In this document: positions 30,847 to 39,376 of the stretch, piece by piece | Numbering within the stretch: the first letter of the stretch is position 1 | Layout: every line of letters begins with the position of its first letter | NCBI RefSeq assembly: GCF_003627795.1 | Contig: NZ_CP032684.1 | Coordinates: 3,966,001-4,030,000, forward strand | Direction of reading: 5' to 3' | Source: Rhizobium sp. CCGE531 | Lineage (GTDB): Bacteria; Pseudomonadota; Alphaproteobacteria; Rhizobiales; Rhizobiaceae | Length of the DNA: 64,000 bases | Position numbers and translations under genes: made by a program | Notes under the pieces: model-generated | Database searches by the model: none | What the model saw: only the letters and a program-made list of their open reading frames with translations | Told to the model about the DNA's origin: nothing

Positions 30847-31053
30847 TTACTGCTCCGAAAGCTTCATCTCCGGATCGTAGTCCTTGCCGGCCACGTTCTT
30901 GAGGACGGCCTGGCCGCACTGCATCTGGCCGGTCGTGGCATTGAAGGCATAGGTCGGCGAGCCCGACAGCTCCCAGCCCTTGTTCAGCGCCGCGGTCACC
31001 TTGTGGCAGAAGGACGCGTCGTCGGGACCGGTGAGGAAGCGATAGAGTTTCAT
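30847..31053 (-). CDS. DUF1737 domain protein
   Basis: 68 residues. MKLYRFLTGPDDASFCHKVTAALNKGWELSGSPTYAF matches the DUF1737 family, small soluble proteins of unknown function. The ATG at 31053 is used; a TTG lies one codon upstream. It sits 21 bases after the end of the CoA ester lyase gene on the same strand, so the two may be co-transcribed. Confidence 0.8.
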   Translation of the reverse strand: MKLYRFLTGPDDASFCHKVTAALNKGWELSGSPTYAFNATTGQMQCGQAVLKNVAGKDYDPEMKLSEQ

Positions 31054-31074
31054 CAAAGCATCTTTCGTAACGTA

Positions 31075-32016
31075 TCAGCCCTCGCCCCGAGCCTGTCGAA
31101 GGGCGATGGAGCGCTGCTCGATCAGGTGAGCTTTATGAACCAGTCTTTCCGCCTGGACAAGGTGCAGCCGCTCCACCATTCGCCCGTTAAGGTTCACGAC
31201 ATTGAGAGCATCGGCACCCGGCTCGGCAAAGGCGGCAATGATGGCTTCGGCCTCGGCGATGGCTGTTACATCGGGGCCGAAATGCCGGTTGGCCGCTTCG
31301 ATCTGGGTCGGATGGATCAGCATCTTGCCGGCAAAGCCCATGATGCGGCCCTGGCCGCATTCGGCCTCGAATGCTTCCGCATCCTTGAAATCGTTGAGGA
31401 CGCTGTCGATGGCCTCGAGCCCATAGGCGCTGACAGCAAGCACCACCTGCATCAGCCAGGGCACGAGATAGGCGCGGCCGGGATGCGGCAGGACGCCCGT
31501 TTCCTTTCTGAGATCGTTGAGGCCGACGACGAAGCAATCGAGCCGGCTGCCCGCCGTGCGCCCGGCCTCGGCGATCGCGGCCGCATTCAGAATACCGCGC
31601 GGCGTCTCGATCATCGCCCAGATCCGCAGGCTTTCCGGCGCATCGGCCTCGGAGAGCCTGTCGCTGACATCAATCACGTCCTGCGGCTCGTCCACCTTGG
31701 GCAAGAGTACCGCATCCGGCTGCAGCTCCACCACCAGCGCCAGGTCCTCAGCGCCGAAATTGGAGGAAAGCGCATTGATGCGGATGATCCGCTCCTTGCC
31801 CGATAGCGGAGAAGCCGCGAAGAAGGCCCGCAAATTCTCCCGCGCCCCGGCCTTCTTTTCCGGCGAGACAGAATCCTCAAGATCGAAGATGACGGCGTCG
31901 CAATCGAGGCTCGTAAGCTTTTCGAGAGCGCGGCGATTGCTGGCGGGAACGCTCAAGACCGACCGACGCAGGCGGGCGGAACGGGAAGGGGAATTTTGGC
32001 TCGCGGATTGGCTCAT
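31075..32016 (-). CDS. HpcH/HpaI aldolase family CoA ester lyase (CitE-like)
   Basis: 313 residues. RRSVLSVPASNRRALEKLTSLDCDAVIFDLEDSVSPEKK is the CitE/Mcl N-terminus; the metal-binding Glu is in MIETPRGILNA, and GKMLIHPTQIEAANRHF is the C-terminal motif. It probably cleaves or forms malyl-, citramalyl- or related CoA esters; which one cannot be said. The last codons (RQARGEG) fall in sequence resembling the dispersed intergenic palindrome, so the C-terminus may be repeat-derived. Confidence 0.87.
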   Translation of the reverse strand: MSQSASQNSPSRSARLRRSVLSVPASNRRALEKLTSLDCDAVIFDLEDSVSPEKKAGARENLRAFFAASPLSGKERIIRINALSSNFGAEDLALVVELQPDAVLLPKVDEPQDVIDVSDRLSEADAPESLRIWAMIETPRGILNAAAIAEAGRTAGSRLDCFVVGLNDLRKETGVLPHPGRAYLVPWLMQVVLAVSAYGLEAIDSVLNDFKDAEAFEAECGQGRIMGFAGKMLIHPTQIEAANRHFGPDVTAIAEAEAIIAAFAEPGADALNVVNLNGRMVERLHLVQAERLVHKAHLIEQRSIALRQARGEG

Positions 32017-32127
32017 TGTGCCGTTTTGCCGCGCTTTTAATCGCCAGGCAAGTCAACAAAAAGCCATGCTCCTCTTGCAGAGGGAAAGGAAGAGGACCAC
32101 ATTGCTGGGAGTAGAGAGGTCTCGACC

Positions 32128-32364
32128 ATGCAGAATATCCGTTCCCTGTTCATCGCGCTTGCCGGTATCACCGTGTTTGCGGCCATGGCGTTGTTTACCG
32201 TTTCGGTCACGCTTGCCGTCGGCGGTATCCTGACCGTGCTCATGGCAGCCCGCGCGATTTCGCTGCGCATGAAGCCGGCACCGGTGCATGCCAAGACAAA
32301 GGCGAACGGCCAGCGCGAAATGCGCATCTGGAACGACGGTCGCGGCACCATCATCGACCTCTGA
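32128..32364 (+). CDS. Small one- or two-helix membrane protein
   Basis: 78 residues. Residues 7-45 are almost continuously hydrophobic (two short helices), followed by a basic tail ending NGQREMRIWNDGRGTIIDL. GGGAGTAGAGAGG precedes the ATG. I do not recognise the family beyond its rhizobial look. It is flanked by unrelated genes. Confidence 0.65.
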   Translation: MQNIRSLFIALAGITVFAAMALFTVSVTLAVGGILTVLMAARAISLRMKPAPVHAKTKANGQREMRIWNDGRGTIIDL

Positions 32365-32558
32365 GGTTCAAGGCAGGGCAGGGGCGGCCCGGTATTGCCG
32401 GCCGCCGAAATCATTTGCCCATCCGGGCCTCGTCCTGAAGGACAGGCGAGCCAAAGTGGCGCCTTTTAGAGCATCTCCAAGATTCTCCTTCATTTCGGGC
32501 CGGATTTGCTCTATTGGCAGGATAATTCGTGCTTAGACGAGAATGAAGGCAGGACCCC

Positions 32559-33167
32559 ATGGACAAGTTCGTGAAGTTGACCGGTGTCGCAGCACCCCTC
32601 CCGGTCGTCAATGTCGATACCGACATGATCATCCCGAAGGATTATCTGAAGACCATCAAGCGCACGGGCCTCGGCAAGGGGTTGTTCGCTGAAGCCCGCT
32701 ACAATGAAGATGGCTCGCTGAACGAAGAATTCGTACTGAACAAGCCGGCCTACCAGAACGCCAAGATCCTCGTCGCCGGTGACAATTTCGGTTGCGGCTC
32801 CTCGCGCGAACATGCCCCCTGGGCACTGCTCGACTTCGGCATCCGCTGCGTCATATCCACAAGCTTCGCCGACATCTTCTACAACAACTGCTTCAAGAAC
32901 GGCATCCTGCCGATCAAGGTCAGCCAGGAAGATCTCGACAAGCTGATGGACGATGCCTCGCGTGGCTCCAACGCCATCCTGACGGTCGATCTGGAAAACC
33001 TCGAAATCACCGGCCCGGACGGCGGCTCGCTCAAGTTCGAACTCGACGAGTTCAAGCGCCATTGCCTGCTGAACGGCCTCGACGATATCGGGCTGACGCT
33101 GGAAAAGGCCAAGGCGATCGACAGCTTCGAAAAGACGAACGCCGCATCGCACCCCTGGGCTGCCTGA
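32559..33167 (+). CDS. leuD: 3-isopropylmalate dehydratase small subunit
   Basis: 202 residues. [23 protein letters not shown] and [27 protein letters not shown] are diagnostic of LeuD. It pairs with LeuC (not in the window) to isomerise 2- to 3-isopropylmalate. leuB lies 1.6 kb downstream with an unrelated gene between, the usual split arrangement in rhizobia. Confidence 0.97.
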   Translation: MDKFVKLTGVAAPLPVVNVDTDMIIPKDYLKTIKRTGLGKGLFAEARYNEDGSLNEEFVLNKPAYQNAKILVAGDNFGCGSSREHAPWALLDFGIRCVISTSFADIFYNNCFKNGILPIKVSQEDLDKLMDDASRGSNAILTVDLENLEITGPDGGSLKFELDEFKRHCLLNGLDDIGLTLEKAKAIDSFEKTNAASHPWAA

Positions 33168-33194
33168 TCGGTTTATCCCTATTTTTGCATTTCG

Positions 33195-33222
33195 AAGCCG
33201 GGCCTTGCAGCCCGGCTTTTTT
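33195..33222 (+). terminator. Rho-independent terminator after leuD
   Basis: Stem AAGCCGGGC (33195-33203) with GCCCGGCTT (33210-33218), loop CTTGCA, then a run of T to 33222. Confidence 0.88.
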
Positions 33223-33229
33223 CATGCCG

Positions 33230-33455
33230 AAAAGGCCCCCCCTGCATGCGGGGAGAGGGCTGGGGTGAGGGGGGCTCAGGCCATCGACTTGATGGAAATC
33301 TATGATTTGTTTCGTACAGGAAGAGCGATAGGGCAGGCACCTTCCACCGTTTCTGCAGATCACCCATCGCAAATAGCGACAAGACTGCGCAACTATCGCC
33401 TTCGCAAACAGCCCCTCACCCTAACCCTCTCCCCGCAAGCGGGGAGAGGGGACTA
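33230..33455. repeat. Two copies of a GGGGAGAGGG palindrome
   Basis: Two inversely oriented copies of a short dispersed palindrome (CCCTCTCCCCGC-aagc-GCGGGGAGAGGG type) lie at about 33234-33272 and 33408-33450, in the roughly 425-base gap between leuD and the next gene. No coding sequence is seen in this gap. Confidence 0.6.
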
Positions 33456-33593
33456 TTCCGCGAAAACAGCTCAGACACCGCCTTTTCCACCCGTTGTAAT
33501 ATGATCGACAAGAAGCGGGTCCATATAGGCCTGCCGAGGTTTTTCGGACCTCTCTCCCACCCCTAATTCCTCCCCACGCAATGGAGCCTCTCC

Positions 33594-34412
33594 ATGACCT
33601 CGCTTCCCATTGTCGGCGCCGCCATGACGCTTGACGACGTCGAAATCCATCGCAACTGGCTGCTCGAAAAGCCGCGCGACCTGGAACTGCAGAGCTTCGT
33701 CGAAGCTGAAATCCTCAATGGCGACTGGGCCCCGCTGGCCGAGCGCGCCCGCAAGCTGCTCGCCGGCCACCAGGGCCGCCTTGGCATCCATGGCCCGTTC
33801 TGGGGCTTCGTCATCGCCTCGCAGGACCCGGATGTCCGCGCTGTCGTCTCCAGGCGCCTGCTGCAGGCGCTCGACGTCTGCGCCAATATCGGCGCCACGC
33901 AGATGGTCATCCATAGCCCCTATACGTCGTGGTCCTACAACAATCTCGACAACAACAAGGGCGAGCGCGAGAAGATCATCGAATATACGCATCTGACGCT
34001 GAAAGAAGCCGTCAAGCGCGCCGAAGATATCGGGCTCACCATGGTCATCGAGAATATCGAGGACAAGGATCCCCAAATCCGCGTCGGCCTCGCCGACAGC
34101 TTCAATTCGCCCGCCGTCGCTGTTTCCATCGACACCGGCCATGCCCATTATGCCCATGGCTACACGGGCGCTCCGCCGGTCGACTATTATGTCCACGCCG
34201 CCGGCAACCGCCTGCAGCATGTCCACCTGCAGGACGCGGACGGCTATGCCGACCGTCACTGGAGCCTCGGCGAAGGCAATATCCACTGGCGTGCCGTCTT
34301 TGCCGCCCTTGCCAAACTCGACAGCAATCCGCGTTTGATCATCGAGATCAAGGACAAGTCAAAGATCCCGGCATCATCAGCCTACCTCGCTTTGCTCGGA
34401 CTGGCTGAGTAA
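33594..34412 (+). CDS. Sugar phosphate isomerase/epimerase (TIM barrel)
   Basis: 272 residues of the xylose-isomerase-like/AP endonuclease 2 family. LGIHGPFWGF, MVIHSPYTSW, TMVIENIEDKDP, SIDTGHAHYA, HVHLQDADGYADRHWSLGEGNIHW and LIIEIKD give the expected Glu/Asp/His metal ligands. It probably isomerises or dehydrates a sugar or inositol derivative; the substrate is not predictable. Confidence 0.83.
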   Translation: MTSLPIVGAAMTLDDVEIHRNWLLEKPRDLELQSFVEAEILNGDWAPLAERARKLLAGHQGRLGIHGPFWGFVIASQDPDVRAVVSRRLLQALDVCANIGATQMVIHSPYTSWSYNNLDNNKGEREKIIEYTHLTLKEAVKRAEDIGLTMVIENIEDKDPQIRVGLADSFNSPAVAVSIDTGHAHYAHGYTGAPPVDYYVHAAGNRLQHVHLQDADGYADRHWSLGEGNIHWRAVFAALAKLDSNPRLIIEIKDKSKIPASSAYLALLGLAE

Positions 34413-34433
34413 GTCGCCGGAAGGGCGGGGGTC

Positions 34434-34626
34434 ACAAGCCACCCGCCCTCGTGGTTCGAGACGGCCCTATGGGCCTCCTCACCATGAGGACTAACTCTCT
34501 CGCCCGACTCACAACTCACTCCGCCCTCATCCTGAGCCTGTCGAAGGATCAGGGCGGCCCATGACCGAGCAAAAAGATCAGCCCTCACCCTGAGGTGGCC
34601 CGCAGGGCCTTCGAAGTGTGAGGGCG
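34434..34626. repeat. Dispersed hairpin repeats, including an intact IS110 target
   Basis: Two adjoining palindromic units between the isomerase gene and leuB: CCGCCCTCGTGGTTCGAG...CACCATGAGG, and CCTCATCCTGAGCC...AGGATCAGG then CCCTCACCCTGAGGTGG. The segment TCACC-CT-GAGGTG at 34585-34597 is the uninterrupted form of the site occupied by the IS110 element at 59.8 kb. The whole gap 34413-34741 has no gene. Confidence 0.7.
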
Positions 34627-34741
34627 GGTGATTGTCCGCAAAAGCCCGAAAACCGTACCGTTTCGGCTCCTTCCTCGCTTGAAAAGCCGCATTCGCAGGT
34701 CTAAAAACCCCGCAACTTTTTCTTTTCGCGGAGGCTTTCCC

Positions 34742-35854
34742 ATGACAGTGCGCAATCTCTTCCTCCTGCCGGGCGACGGCATCGGCCCCGAGGCCATGGG
34801 CGAAGTCCGTAAGATCATCGCCTACATGAATGAGGCCAAGAACGCCGGTTTCGTCACCGACGAGGGCCTTGTCGGCGGCAGCGCTTATGACGCGCATGGA
34901 GCGGCGATCTCCGATGCCGACATGGCAAAGGCCATGGCGGCCGACGCCGTGCTCTTCGGCGCTGTCGGCGGCCCGAAGTGGGATGCGGTGCCCTATGAGG
35001 TGCGCCCGGAAGCCGGCTTGCTGCGCCTGCGCAAGGATCTGCAGCTGTTTGCCAACCTGCGCCCGGCCATCTGCTACCCGGCGCTGGCATCGGCCTCCTC
35101 GCTGAAGCCGGAGCTGGTCGACGGCCTCGATATCCTCATCATCCGCGAACTGACAGGCGGCGTCTATTTCGGCGAGCCGAAGGAAATCATCGATCTCGGC
35201 AATGGCCAGAAGCGCGGCATCGACACCCAGATCTACGACACCTACGAGATCGAGCGCATCGCCGGCGTCGCCTTCGAACTGGCGCGCACCCGCAACAACC
35301 GCGTCTGCTCGATGGAAAAGCGCAACGTCATGAAGTCTGGCGTGCTCTGGAACCAGGTCGTCACCGCGATGCACAAGGAAAAATATTCCGATGTGCAGCT
35401 CGAGCATATGCTGGCGGACGCCGGCGGCATGCAGCTCGTGCGCCAGCCGAAGCAGTTCGACGTCATCGTCACCGACAACCTGTTCGGCGACATGCTGTCC
35501 GACGTCGCCGCCATGCTCACCGGCTCGCTCGGCATGCTGCCATCCGCTTCGCTCGGCGCACCCGATGCCAAGACCGGCAAGCGCAAGGCGCTTTATGAGC
35601 CCGTGCATGGCTCGGCCCCTGACATCGCCGGCAAGGGCATCGCCAACCCGATCGCCATGATCGCTTCCTTTGCCATGTGCCTGCGTTACTCCTTCGGCCT
35701 GGTTTCCGAAGCCGATGCGCTGGAAAAGGCGATCGCCAACGTCCTCGACAGCGGCATCCGCACCGGCGACATCATGTCGGCCGGCAGCCGCCAGATCGGC
35801 ACCGCCGAAATGGGCGACGCCATCCTGGCCGAATTCAAGGCCCTGTCGGCATAA
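34742..35854 (+). CDS. leuB: 3-isopropylmalate dehydrogenase
   Basis: 370 residues, standard length. [83 protein letters not shown] and [17 protein letters not shown] are LeuB motifs. It oxidises and decarboxylates 3-isopropylmalate in leucine synthesis. GGAGG lies before the ATG at 34742. Confidence 0.97.
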   Translation: MTVRNLFLLPGDGIGPEAMGEVRKIIAYMNEAKNAGFVTDEGLVGGSAYDAHGAAISDADMAKAMAADAVLFGAVGGPKWDAVPYEVRPEAGLLRLRKDLQLFANLRPAICYPALASASSLKPELVDGLDILIIRELTGGVYFGEPKEIIDLGNGQKRGIDTQIYDTYEIERIAGVAFELARTRNNRVCSMEKRNVMKSGVLWNQVVTAMHKEKYSDVQLEHMLADAGGMQLVRQPKQFDVIVTDNLFGDMLSDVAAMLTGSLGMLPSASLGAPDAKTGKRKALYEPVHGSAPDIAGKGIANPIAMIASFAMCLRYSFGLVSEADALEKAIANVLDSGIRTGDIMSAGSRQIGTAEMGDAILAEFKALSA

Positions 35855-35865
35855 ATCACCTGAAA

Positions 35866-35881
35866 TATTTCACGTGAAACA
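35866..35881. promoter_or_regulatory. parS-like centromere site 1
   Basis: TATTTCACGTGAAACA matches 15 of 16 bases of the bacterial parS consensus TGTTTCACGTGAAACA. It is intergenic, just after leuB. ParB binding here would help segregate the chromosome; leuS at the right edge of the window normally leads to parB-parA in rhizobia. Confidence 0.65.
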
Positions 35882-35882
35882 C

Positions 35883-35916
35883 AAGACCCGCTCTGCGATG
35901 CAGCGCGGGTCTTTTA
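35883..35916 (+). terminator. Rho-independent terminator after leuB
   Basis: Stem AAGACCCGC (35883-35891) with GCGGGTCTT (35905-35913) then TT, directly after the parS-like site. Confidence 0.85.
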
Positions 35917-36007
35917 CTGTTTGCAGCCTGAACACCACGCAGCGATCTTAAAAATACTGTTACAGGAGCCTGTTACTTGTCGAATTGATTGGAAATCAAA
36001 ATGGGCG

Positions 36008-36778
36008 ATGATTATGCAGGCAATCTTGACGTCTCTCGATAGGCGTTGGCGGCGAAGCGATGCGGCACTTGCACCGTCTCACTGGAAAATCTGCCTCTTT
36101 CTGACAGCCAATGCCGTGCTTCTCTCGGCGCTTCTGTTCGATTGGCCCGTTGGGGCAACCATCAAGGACGTTTCGCCGCCCCTTCACTTCTTCGGCAAAA
36201 TGCTGACGGATTTCGGCGATTCCGAGTGGATCATCATCATCAGCGCTTTCCTGTTCTTCGAAGGCTGGGCTGGTAGCCGTCTGCTGCATTCGCAGCGCTG
36301 TCGCGGCAAGGCATTGCGTATCTGCCAGATCGGCGGCTATCTGCTGACGACCATCGTGCTTTCCGGCCTTCTCGCCAATTTGCTCAAGCGCGCCATCGGC
36401 CGCGCCCGACCGACCCATTTTGCCGATTGGGGCCCTTTCGGTTTCTCGCCCTTCAATGGCCGCGCCAGCTTCGAAAGCTTCCCCTCAGGCCATGCGACCA
36501 CCATCGGTGCCCTCTTTGTGGCGCTTGCTTTCATGTTCCCGCGCTACCGCTACATCTTCGTGGCCTGTGCCCTGTGGCTGGCGATCACGCGTGTCATGGT
36601 CGGCGCGCACTATCCAAGCGACGTCATGGCCGGCCTGGCGCTTGGCGGCTGGTTTTCCTTCATGACGGCGATCGTCTATTCCCGCTACGGCCTGCTCTTC
36701 CGCATCAACGCCGCCGGCTGGCCGACGCCGAGATGGCAACTGTTCAAGGGCAGCAAGTCAGGACAAGCCAACGCTTGA
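36008..36778 (+). CDS. PAP2 superfamily phosphatase, membrane-bound
   Basis: 256 residues with about six hydrophobic segments. The three phosphatase motifs are KRAIGRARP, SFPSGHAT and RVMVGAHYPSDVMAG, so the enzyme should remove phosphate from a lipid or isoprenoid phosphate (lipid A phosphatase or undecaprenyl-PP phosphatase are both possible). The ATG at 36008 is chosen; a second lies two codons on. The start is uncertain. Confidence 0.86.
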   Translation: MIMQAILTSLDRRWRRSDAALAPSHWKICLFLTANAVLLSALLFDWPVGATIKDVSPPLHFFGKMLTDFGDSEWIIIISAFLFFEGWAGSRLLHSQRCRGKALRICQIGGYLLTTIVLSGLLANLLKRAIGRARPTHFADWGPFGFSPFNGRASFESFPSGHATTIGALFVALAFMFPRYRYIFVACALWLAITRVMVGAHYPSDVMAGLALGGWFSFMTAIVYSRYGLLFRINAAGWPTPRWQLFKGSKSGQANA

Positions 36779-36965
36779 TCCGATCCGCACCATCGAGTCA
36801 AGCCGCGCCCACGGCGGACCAAGGCAATAAGGTTCCACCAGCCCCTGACGGCAGCTTTCAATTGCGATCGCACCGCAGGTTGCCAAGGCCGCCGCACATT
36901 CATATATCTGGCAAGCGGGTCACCGGAGGCGGTCAACCCGATTTCGTTCACTTGCGAAGAAAATC

Positions 36966-37256
36966 ATGGATGCCGGGCCGATACGTTTAAGCGAAAGGCA
37001 GATGGGATTGATCTCCCGGGCACTTGCCGAACCACGACGTGTGCAGATCCTCAAGGAGATCGGCACGCGCAGCGAACCCATGCCCTGCAGCACGCTGAAC
37101 GAGTGCCATGCCGTCAGCGCCGCGACGATGTCCCATCATATCAAGGAACTTGAGAATGCCGGTCTCATCGAGATCCAGCGGGACGGCAAGTTCGCAAACC
37201 TTGTTCTGCGCCGCGATACGCTGAACGCCTATATGGCGGAACTTTCCAAGATCTAA
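36966..37256 (+). CDS. ArsR family helix-turn-helix regulator
   Basis: 96 residues. [17 protein letters not shown], the recognition helix region [35 protein letters not shown] and the short C-terminal helix give an ArsR-type winged helix. The usual metal-site Cys pair ELCVCDL is absent, so it is probably not a metal sensor. A short-chain dehydrogenase gene follows in the same direction after 159 bases that contain a palindrome (37305-37320). Confidence 0.85.
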   Translation: MDAGPIRLSERQMGLISRALAEPRRVQILKEIGTRSEPMPCSTLNECHAVSAATMSHHIKELENAGLIEIQRDGKFANLVLRRDTLNAYMAELSKI

Positions 37257-37304
37257 CGATTCCGACGATGTCACCAGCATTTGTTGCCACTGCCCTTGTA
37301 TCAG

Positions 37305-37320
37305 TTAGATGATTATCTAA
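37305..37320. promoter_or_regulatory. Palindrome TTAGAT-N4-ATCTAA, candidate operator
   Basis: Perfect 6-4-6 inverted repeat in an AT-rich stretch between the ArsR-type gene and the SDR gene, near where the SDR promoter should be. It is the likeliest binding site for the neighbouring regulator; this is inference. Confidence 0.5.
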
Positions 37321-37415
37321 ATATCAAAGCGACGATGCGGATCTGTTTTCGGGTCGCATGCGCCAAATGATTCGATAATTGTAAAACTGTCTAACAATTT
37401 CTGAAGGAAGAAGAC

Positions 37416-38165
37416 ATGAGCAAACTGGCAGGCAAGGTCGCGATCGTGACCGGAGCATCCAAAGGAATCGGTGCAGGCATCGCCAAGGCGATGGGCGAGG
37501 CGGGAGCCGCCGTCATCGTCAATTATGCCTCAAGCCGCGAAGGTGCCGACAAGGTGGTGGCGGAAATCACCGCCAAGGGCGGCAAGGCACTCGCCGTCCA
37601 CGGCGATGTTTCCAAGGCCGAAGACGTCACGCACCTCTTTGCCGAGGCTAAGCAGGCCTTCGGACGCGTCGATATCCTCGTCAACAACGCCGGCGTCTAC
37701 AAATTCGCGCCGATCGAGGAATTCGCCGAGCAGGAATTTCATCGCCAGTTCAATATCAACGTTCTGGGCACATTGCTGGCCACGCAAGAGGCGGTGAAAC
37801 ATTTCGGCCCCGAGGGCGGTAGCGTGATCAACATCGGCTCCAACGCCGTCAGCATGAACTTGCCGACCGCTTCGGTTTACACGGCAACCAAGGCTGCCGT
37901 GAATTCCATCACCCAGATCCTCGCCAAGGAACTCGGTTCGCGCAATATCCGGGTCAATAATCTCGCGCCCGGCGGCGTCGAAACCGAAGGCGTCGTTGCG
38001 GCCGGCATCATCGGCAGCGATTTTGAAAAGCATCTCGTCTCCCAGACGCCGCTCGGCCGCCTCGGTCAGCCGACCGATATCGCTCCGGTCGCCGTCTTCC
38101 TCGCTTCGCAGGATGCCGCCTGGGTGACCGGCGAAACCATCTATGTTGGCGGTGGCCTGAAGTAG
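37416..38165 (+). CDS. Short-chain dehydrogenase/reductase (classical SDR)
   Basis: 249 residues. The NAD(P) motif is TGASKGIGAGIA, followed by NNAG, the active-site Ser in INIGSNAVS, YTATK (Tyr and Lys), and NLAPGGVETEG. The residues after the second beta strand (NYASSREGAD) suggest NADP preference. The substrate is unknown. GAAGGAAGA precedes the ATG. Confidence 0.9.
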   Translation: MSKLAGKVAIVTGASKGIGAGIAKAMGEAGAAVIVNYASSREGADKVVAEITAKGGKALAVHGDVSKAEDVTHLFAEAKQAFGRVDILVNNAGVYKFAPIEEFAEQEFHRQFNINVLGTLLATQEAVKHFGPEGGSVINIGSNAVSMNLPTASVYTATKAAVNSITQILAKELGSRNIRVNNLAPGGVETEGVVAAGIIGSDFEKHLVSQTPLGRLGQPTDIAPVAVFLASQDAAWVTGETIYVGGGLK

Positions 38166-38179
38166 GCGCTATTTGCGAT

Positions 38180-38206
38180 ACCGCCCTCGGATAAGAGGGC
38201 GGTTTG
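38180..38206 (+). terminator. Hairpin after SDR gene
   Basis: ACCGCCCT (38180-38187) with AGGGCGGT (38196-38203) then TT, 15 bases after the stop. The rest of the gap to 38464 must hold the dps promoter, but no clear operator was seen. Confidence 0.65.
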
Positions 38207-38464
38207 CCGGGCGCGACACAACCCCGCGCCCGGCCAATATGTTACCGAACAATTGTCAAACCACCCCATTTTCCTATTTAGTATGCGTGTTCGGGTTTTC
38301 CGCTTAAGCACCGTAGTCGACTATGCCGCCAAGCGCGCATCTCGCCCGCGAAATTTCAAAACAACCCTGTCTTCGATGCGATCCCACGCAGCAGCGAATG
38401 TCATCGAACTCCCCTAAGATCCGCCGGCGATCGCTGTCGTGAACAACAAACGGAGGACGTCTTT

Positions 38465-38974
38465 ATGAATACCGCCAATACCAAGTCGAAATTGGGTACG
38501 CGTACCAATCTCAGCGAGGAGGCGACACGCGATATTTCCGCAGCCTTGAGCGCCCTGCTGGCGGATGTCTTCGCCCTCTATCTGAAAACCAAGAATTTTC
38601 ACTGGCACATGAGCGGGCCGCATTTCCGCGATTATCACTTGCTTCTCGACGAGCAGGGCGAGCAGATTTTCGCGATGACCGACCCCATGGCCGAGCGTGC
38701 CAGGAAGATCGGCGGAACGACCCTGCGGTCGATCGGTCAGATCGCCAAGCTACAGCGCATTCCGGACAATGACGCCGAATATGTCGATCCGCAGGATATG
38801 CTTGCCGAACTGGCGGATGATAATCTCAAGCTCTCCGCGGAAATGCGCGCCGTTCACGACGTCTGCGACGAATATGGCGATGTCGCCACCGCCAGCCTTC
38901 TCGAAAACTGGCTTGATGAGACCGAGCGCCGCACCTGGTTCCTGTTCGAATCCACCCGCATGTCCAACCGCTGA
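38465..38974 (+). CDS. dps: Dps family DNA-binding ferritin
   Basis: 169 residues. Ferroxidase ligands are in KTKNFHWHMSGPHFRDYHLLLDEQGEQIF (His, His, Asp, Glu), as in all Dps proteins. The basic N-terminal tail (ANTKSKLGTRTN) may contact DNA. It oxidises and stores iron using hydrogen peroxide and so protects DNA. It ends in TWFLFESTRMSNR. Confidence 0.93.
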   Translation: MNTANTKSKLGTRTNLSEEATRDISAALSALLADVFALYLKTKNFHWHMSGPHFRDYHLLLDEQGEQIFAMTDPMAERARKIGGTTLRSIGQIAKLQRIPDNDAEYVDPQDMLAELADDNLKLSAEMRAVHDVCDEYGDVATASLLENWLDETERRTWFLFESTRMSNR

Positions 38975-39376
38975 TACCAGAAACAGCTGGCCTTCGAACG
39001 CAATACGTTGAAGGCGAGGCTCAATGATCCCGATTCCTCGCTCCCGCATCGTTGGGCCCGCATCGTTAGGCCCGCATTGATGGGAGCGAGGAAATCCTTG
39101 ACTCCTGTGGAAAACATCTTAGAACCGGCGACGGAAAAGGAAGACTTCCATGGTTCGCTTCGAACAGCTCGATAGCTTCAGTCACCTGGCAGACCATGCC
39201 GGGCAGGATGTCTATTTTCCGGTTTCTTCCAAAACCAAGGCCAAAACGACGACGAAAACCGTCTGACGTCTCTGGCCTGCCGCTCTCTCCCCGGCTCGGC
39301 TGGGGACAGGACCCGTCGCCGATGGCCGCGGTTCCCCCCTCGCCCAAGAGGAGAGAAGAGAAAGAGAGCTTGAGAA
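38975..39376. other. Intergenic region between dps and asd
   Basis: About 400 bases. It holds a short tandem duplication (GGCCCGCATCGTT/AGGCCCGCATTGAT at 39050-39080), a possible 38-codon gene (39150-39266), and a degenerate dispersed repeat (CTCTCCCC...CAAGAGGAGAG, 39285-39360) before asd. Confidence 0.45.
39150..39266 (+). CDS. Possible small protein, 38 residues
   Basis: MVRFEQLDSFSHLADHAG..., ending in a Lys/Thr-rich tail (KTKAKTTTKTV). AAGGA lies about eight bases before the ATG, and third codon positions are GC-rich as in neighbouring real genes. I do not recognise it. It could equally be chance. Confidence 0.35.
   Translation: MVRFEQLDSFSHLADHAGQDVYFPVSSKTKAKTTTKTV

Noticed and set aside
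33230..33455. CRISPR-like repeat pair
   Set aside because: Only two inverted copies of a short dispersed palindrome, with no regular spacers and no cas genes.
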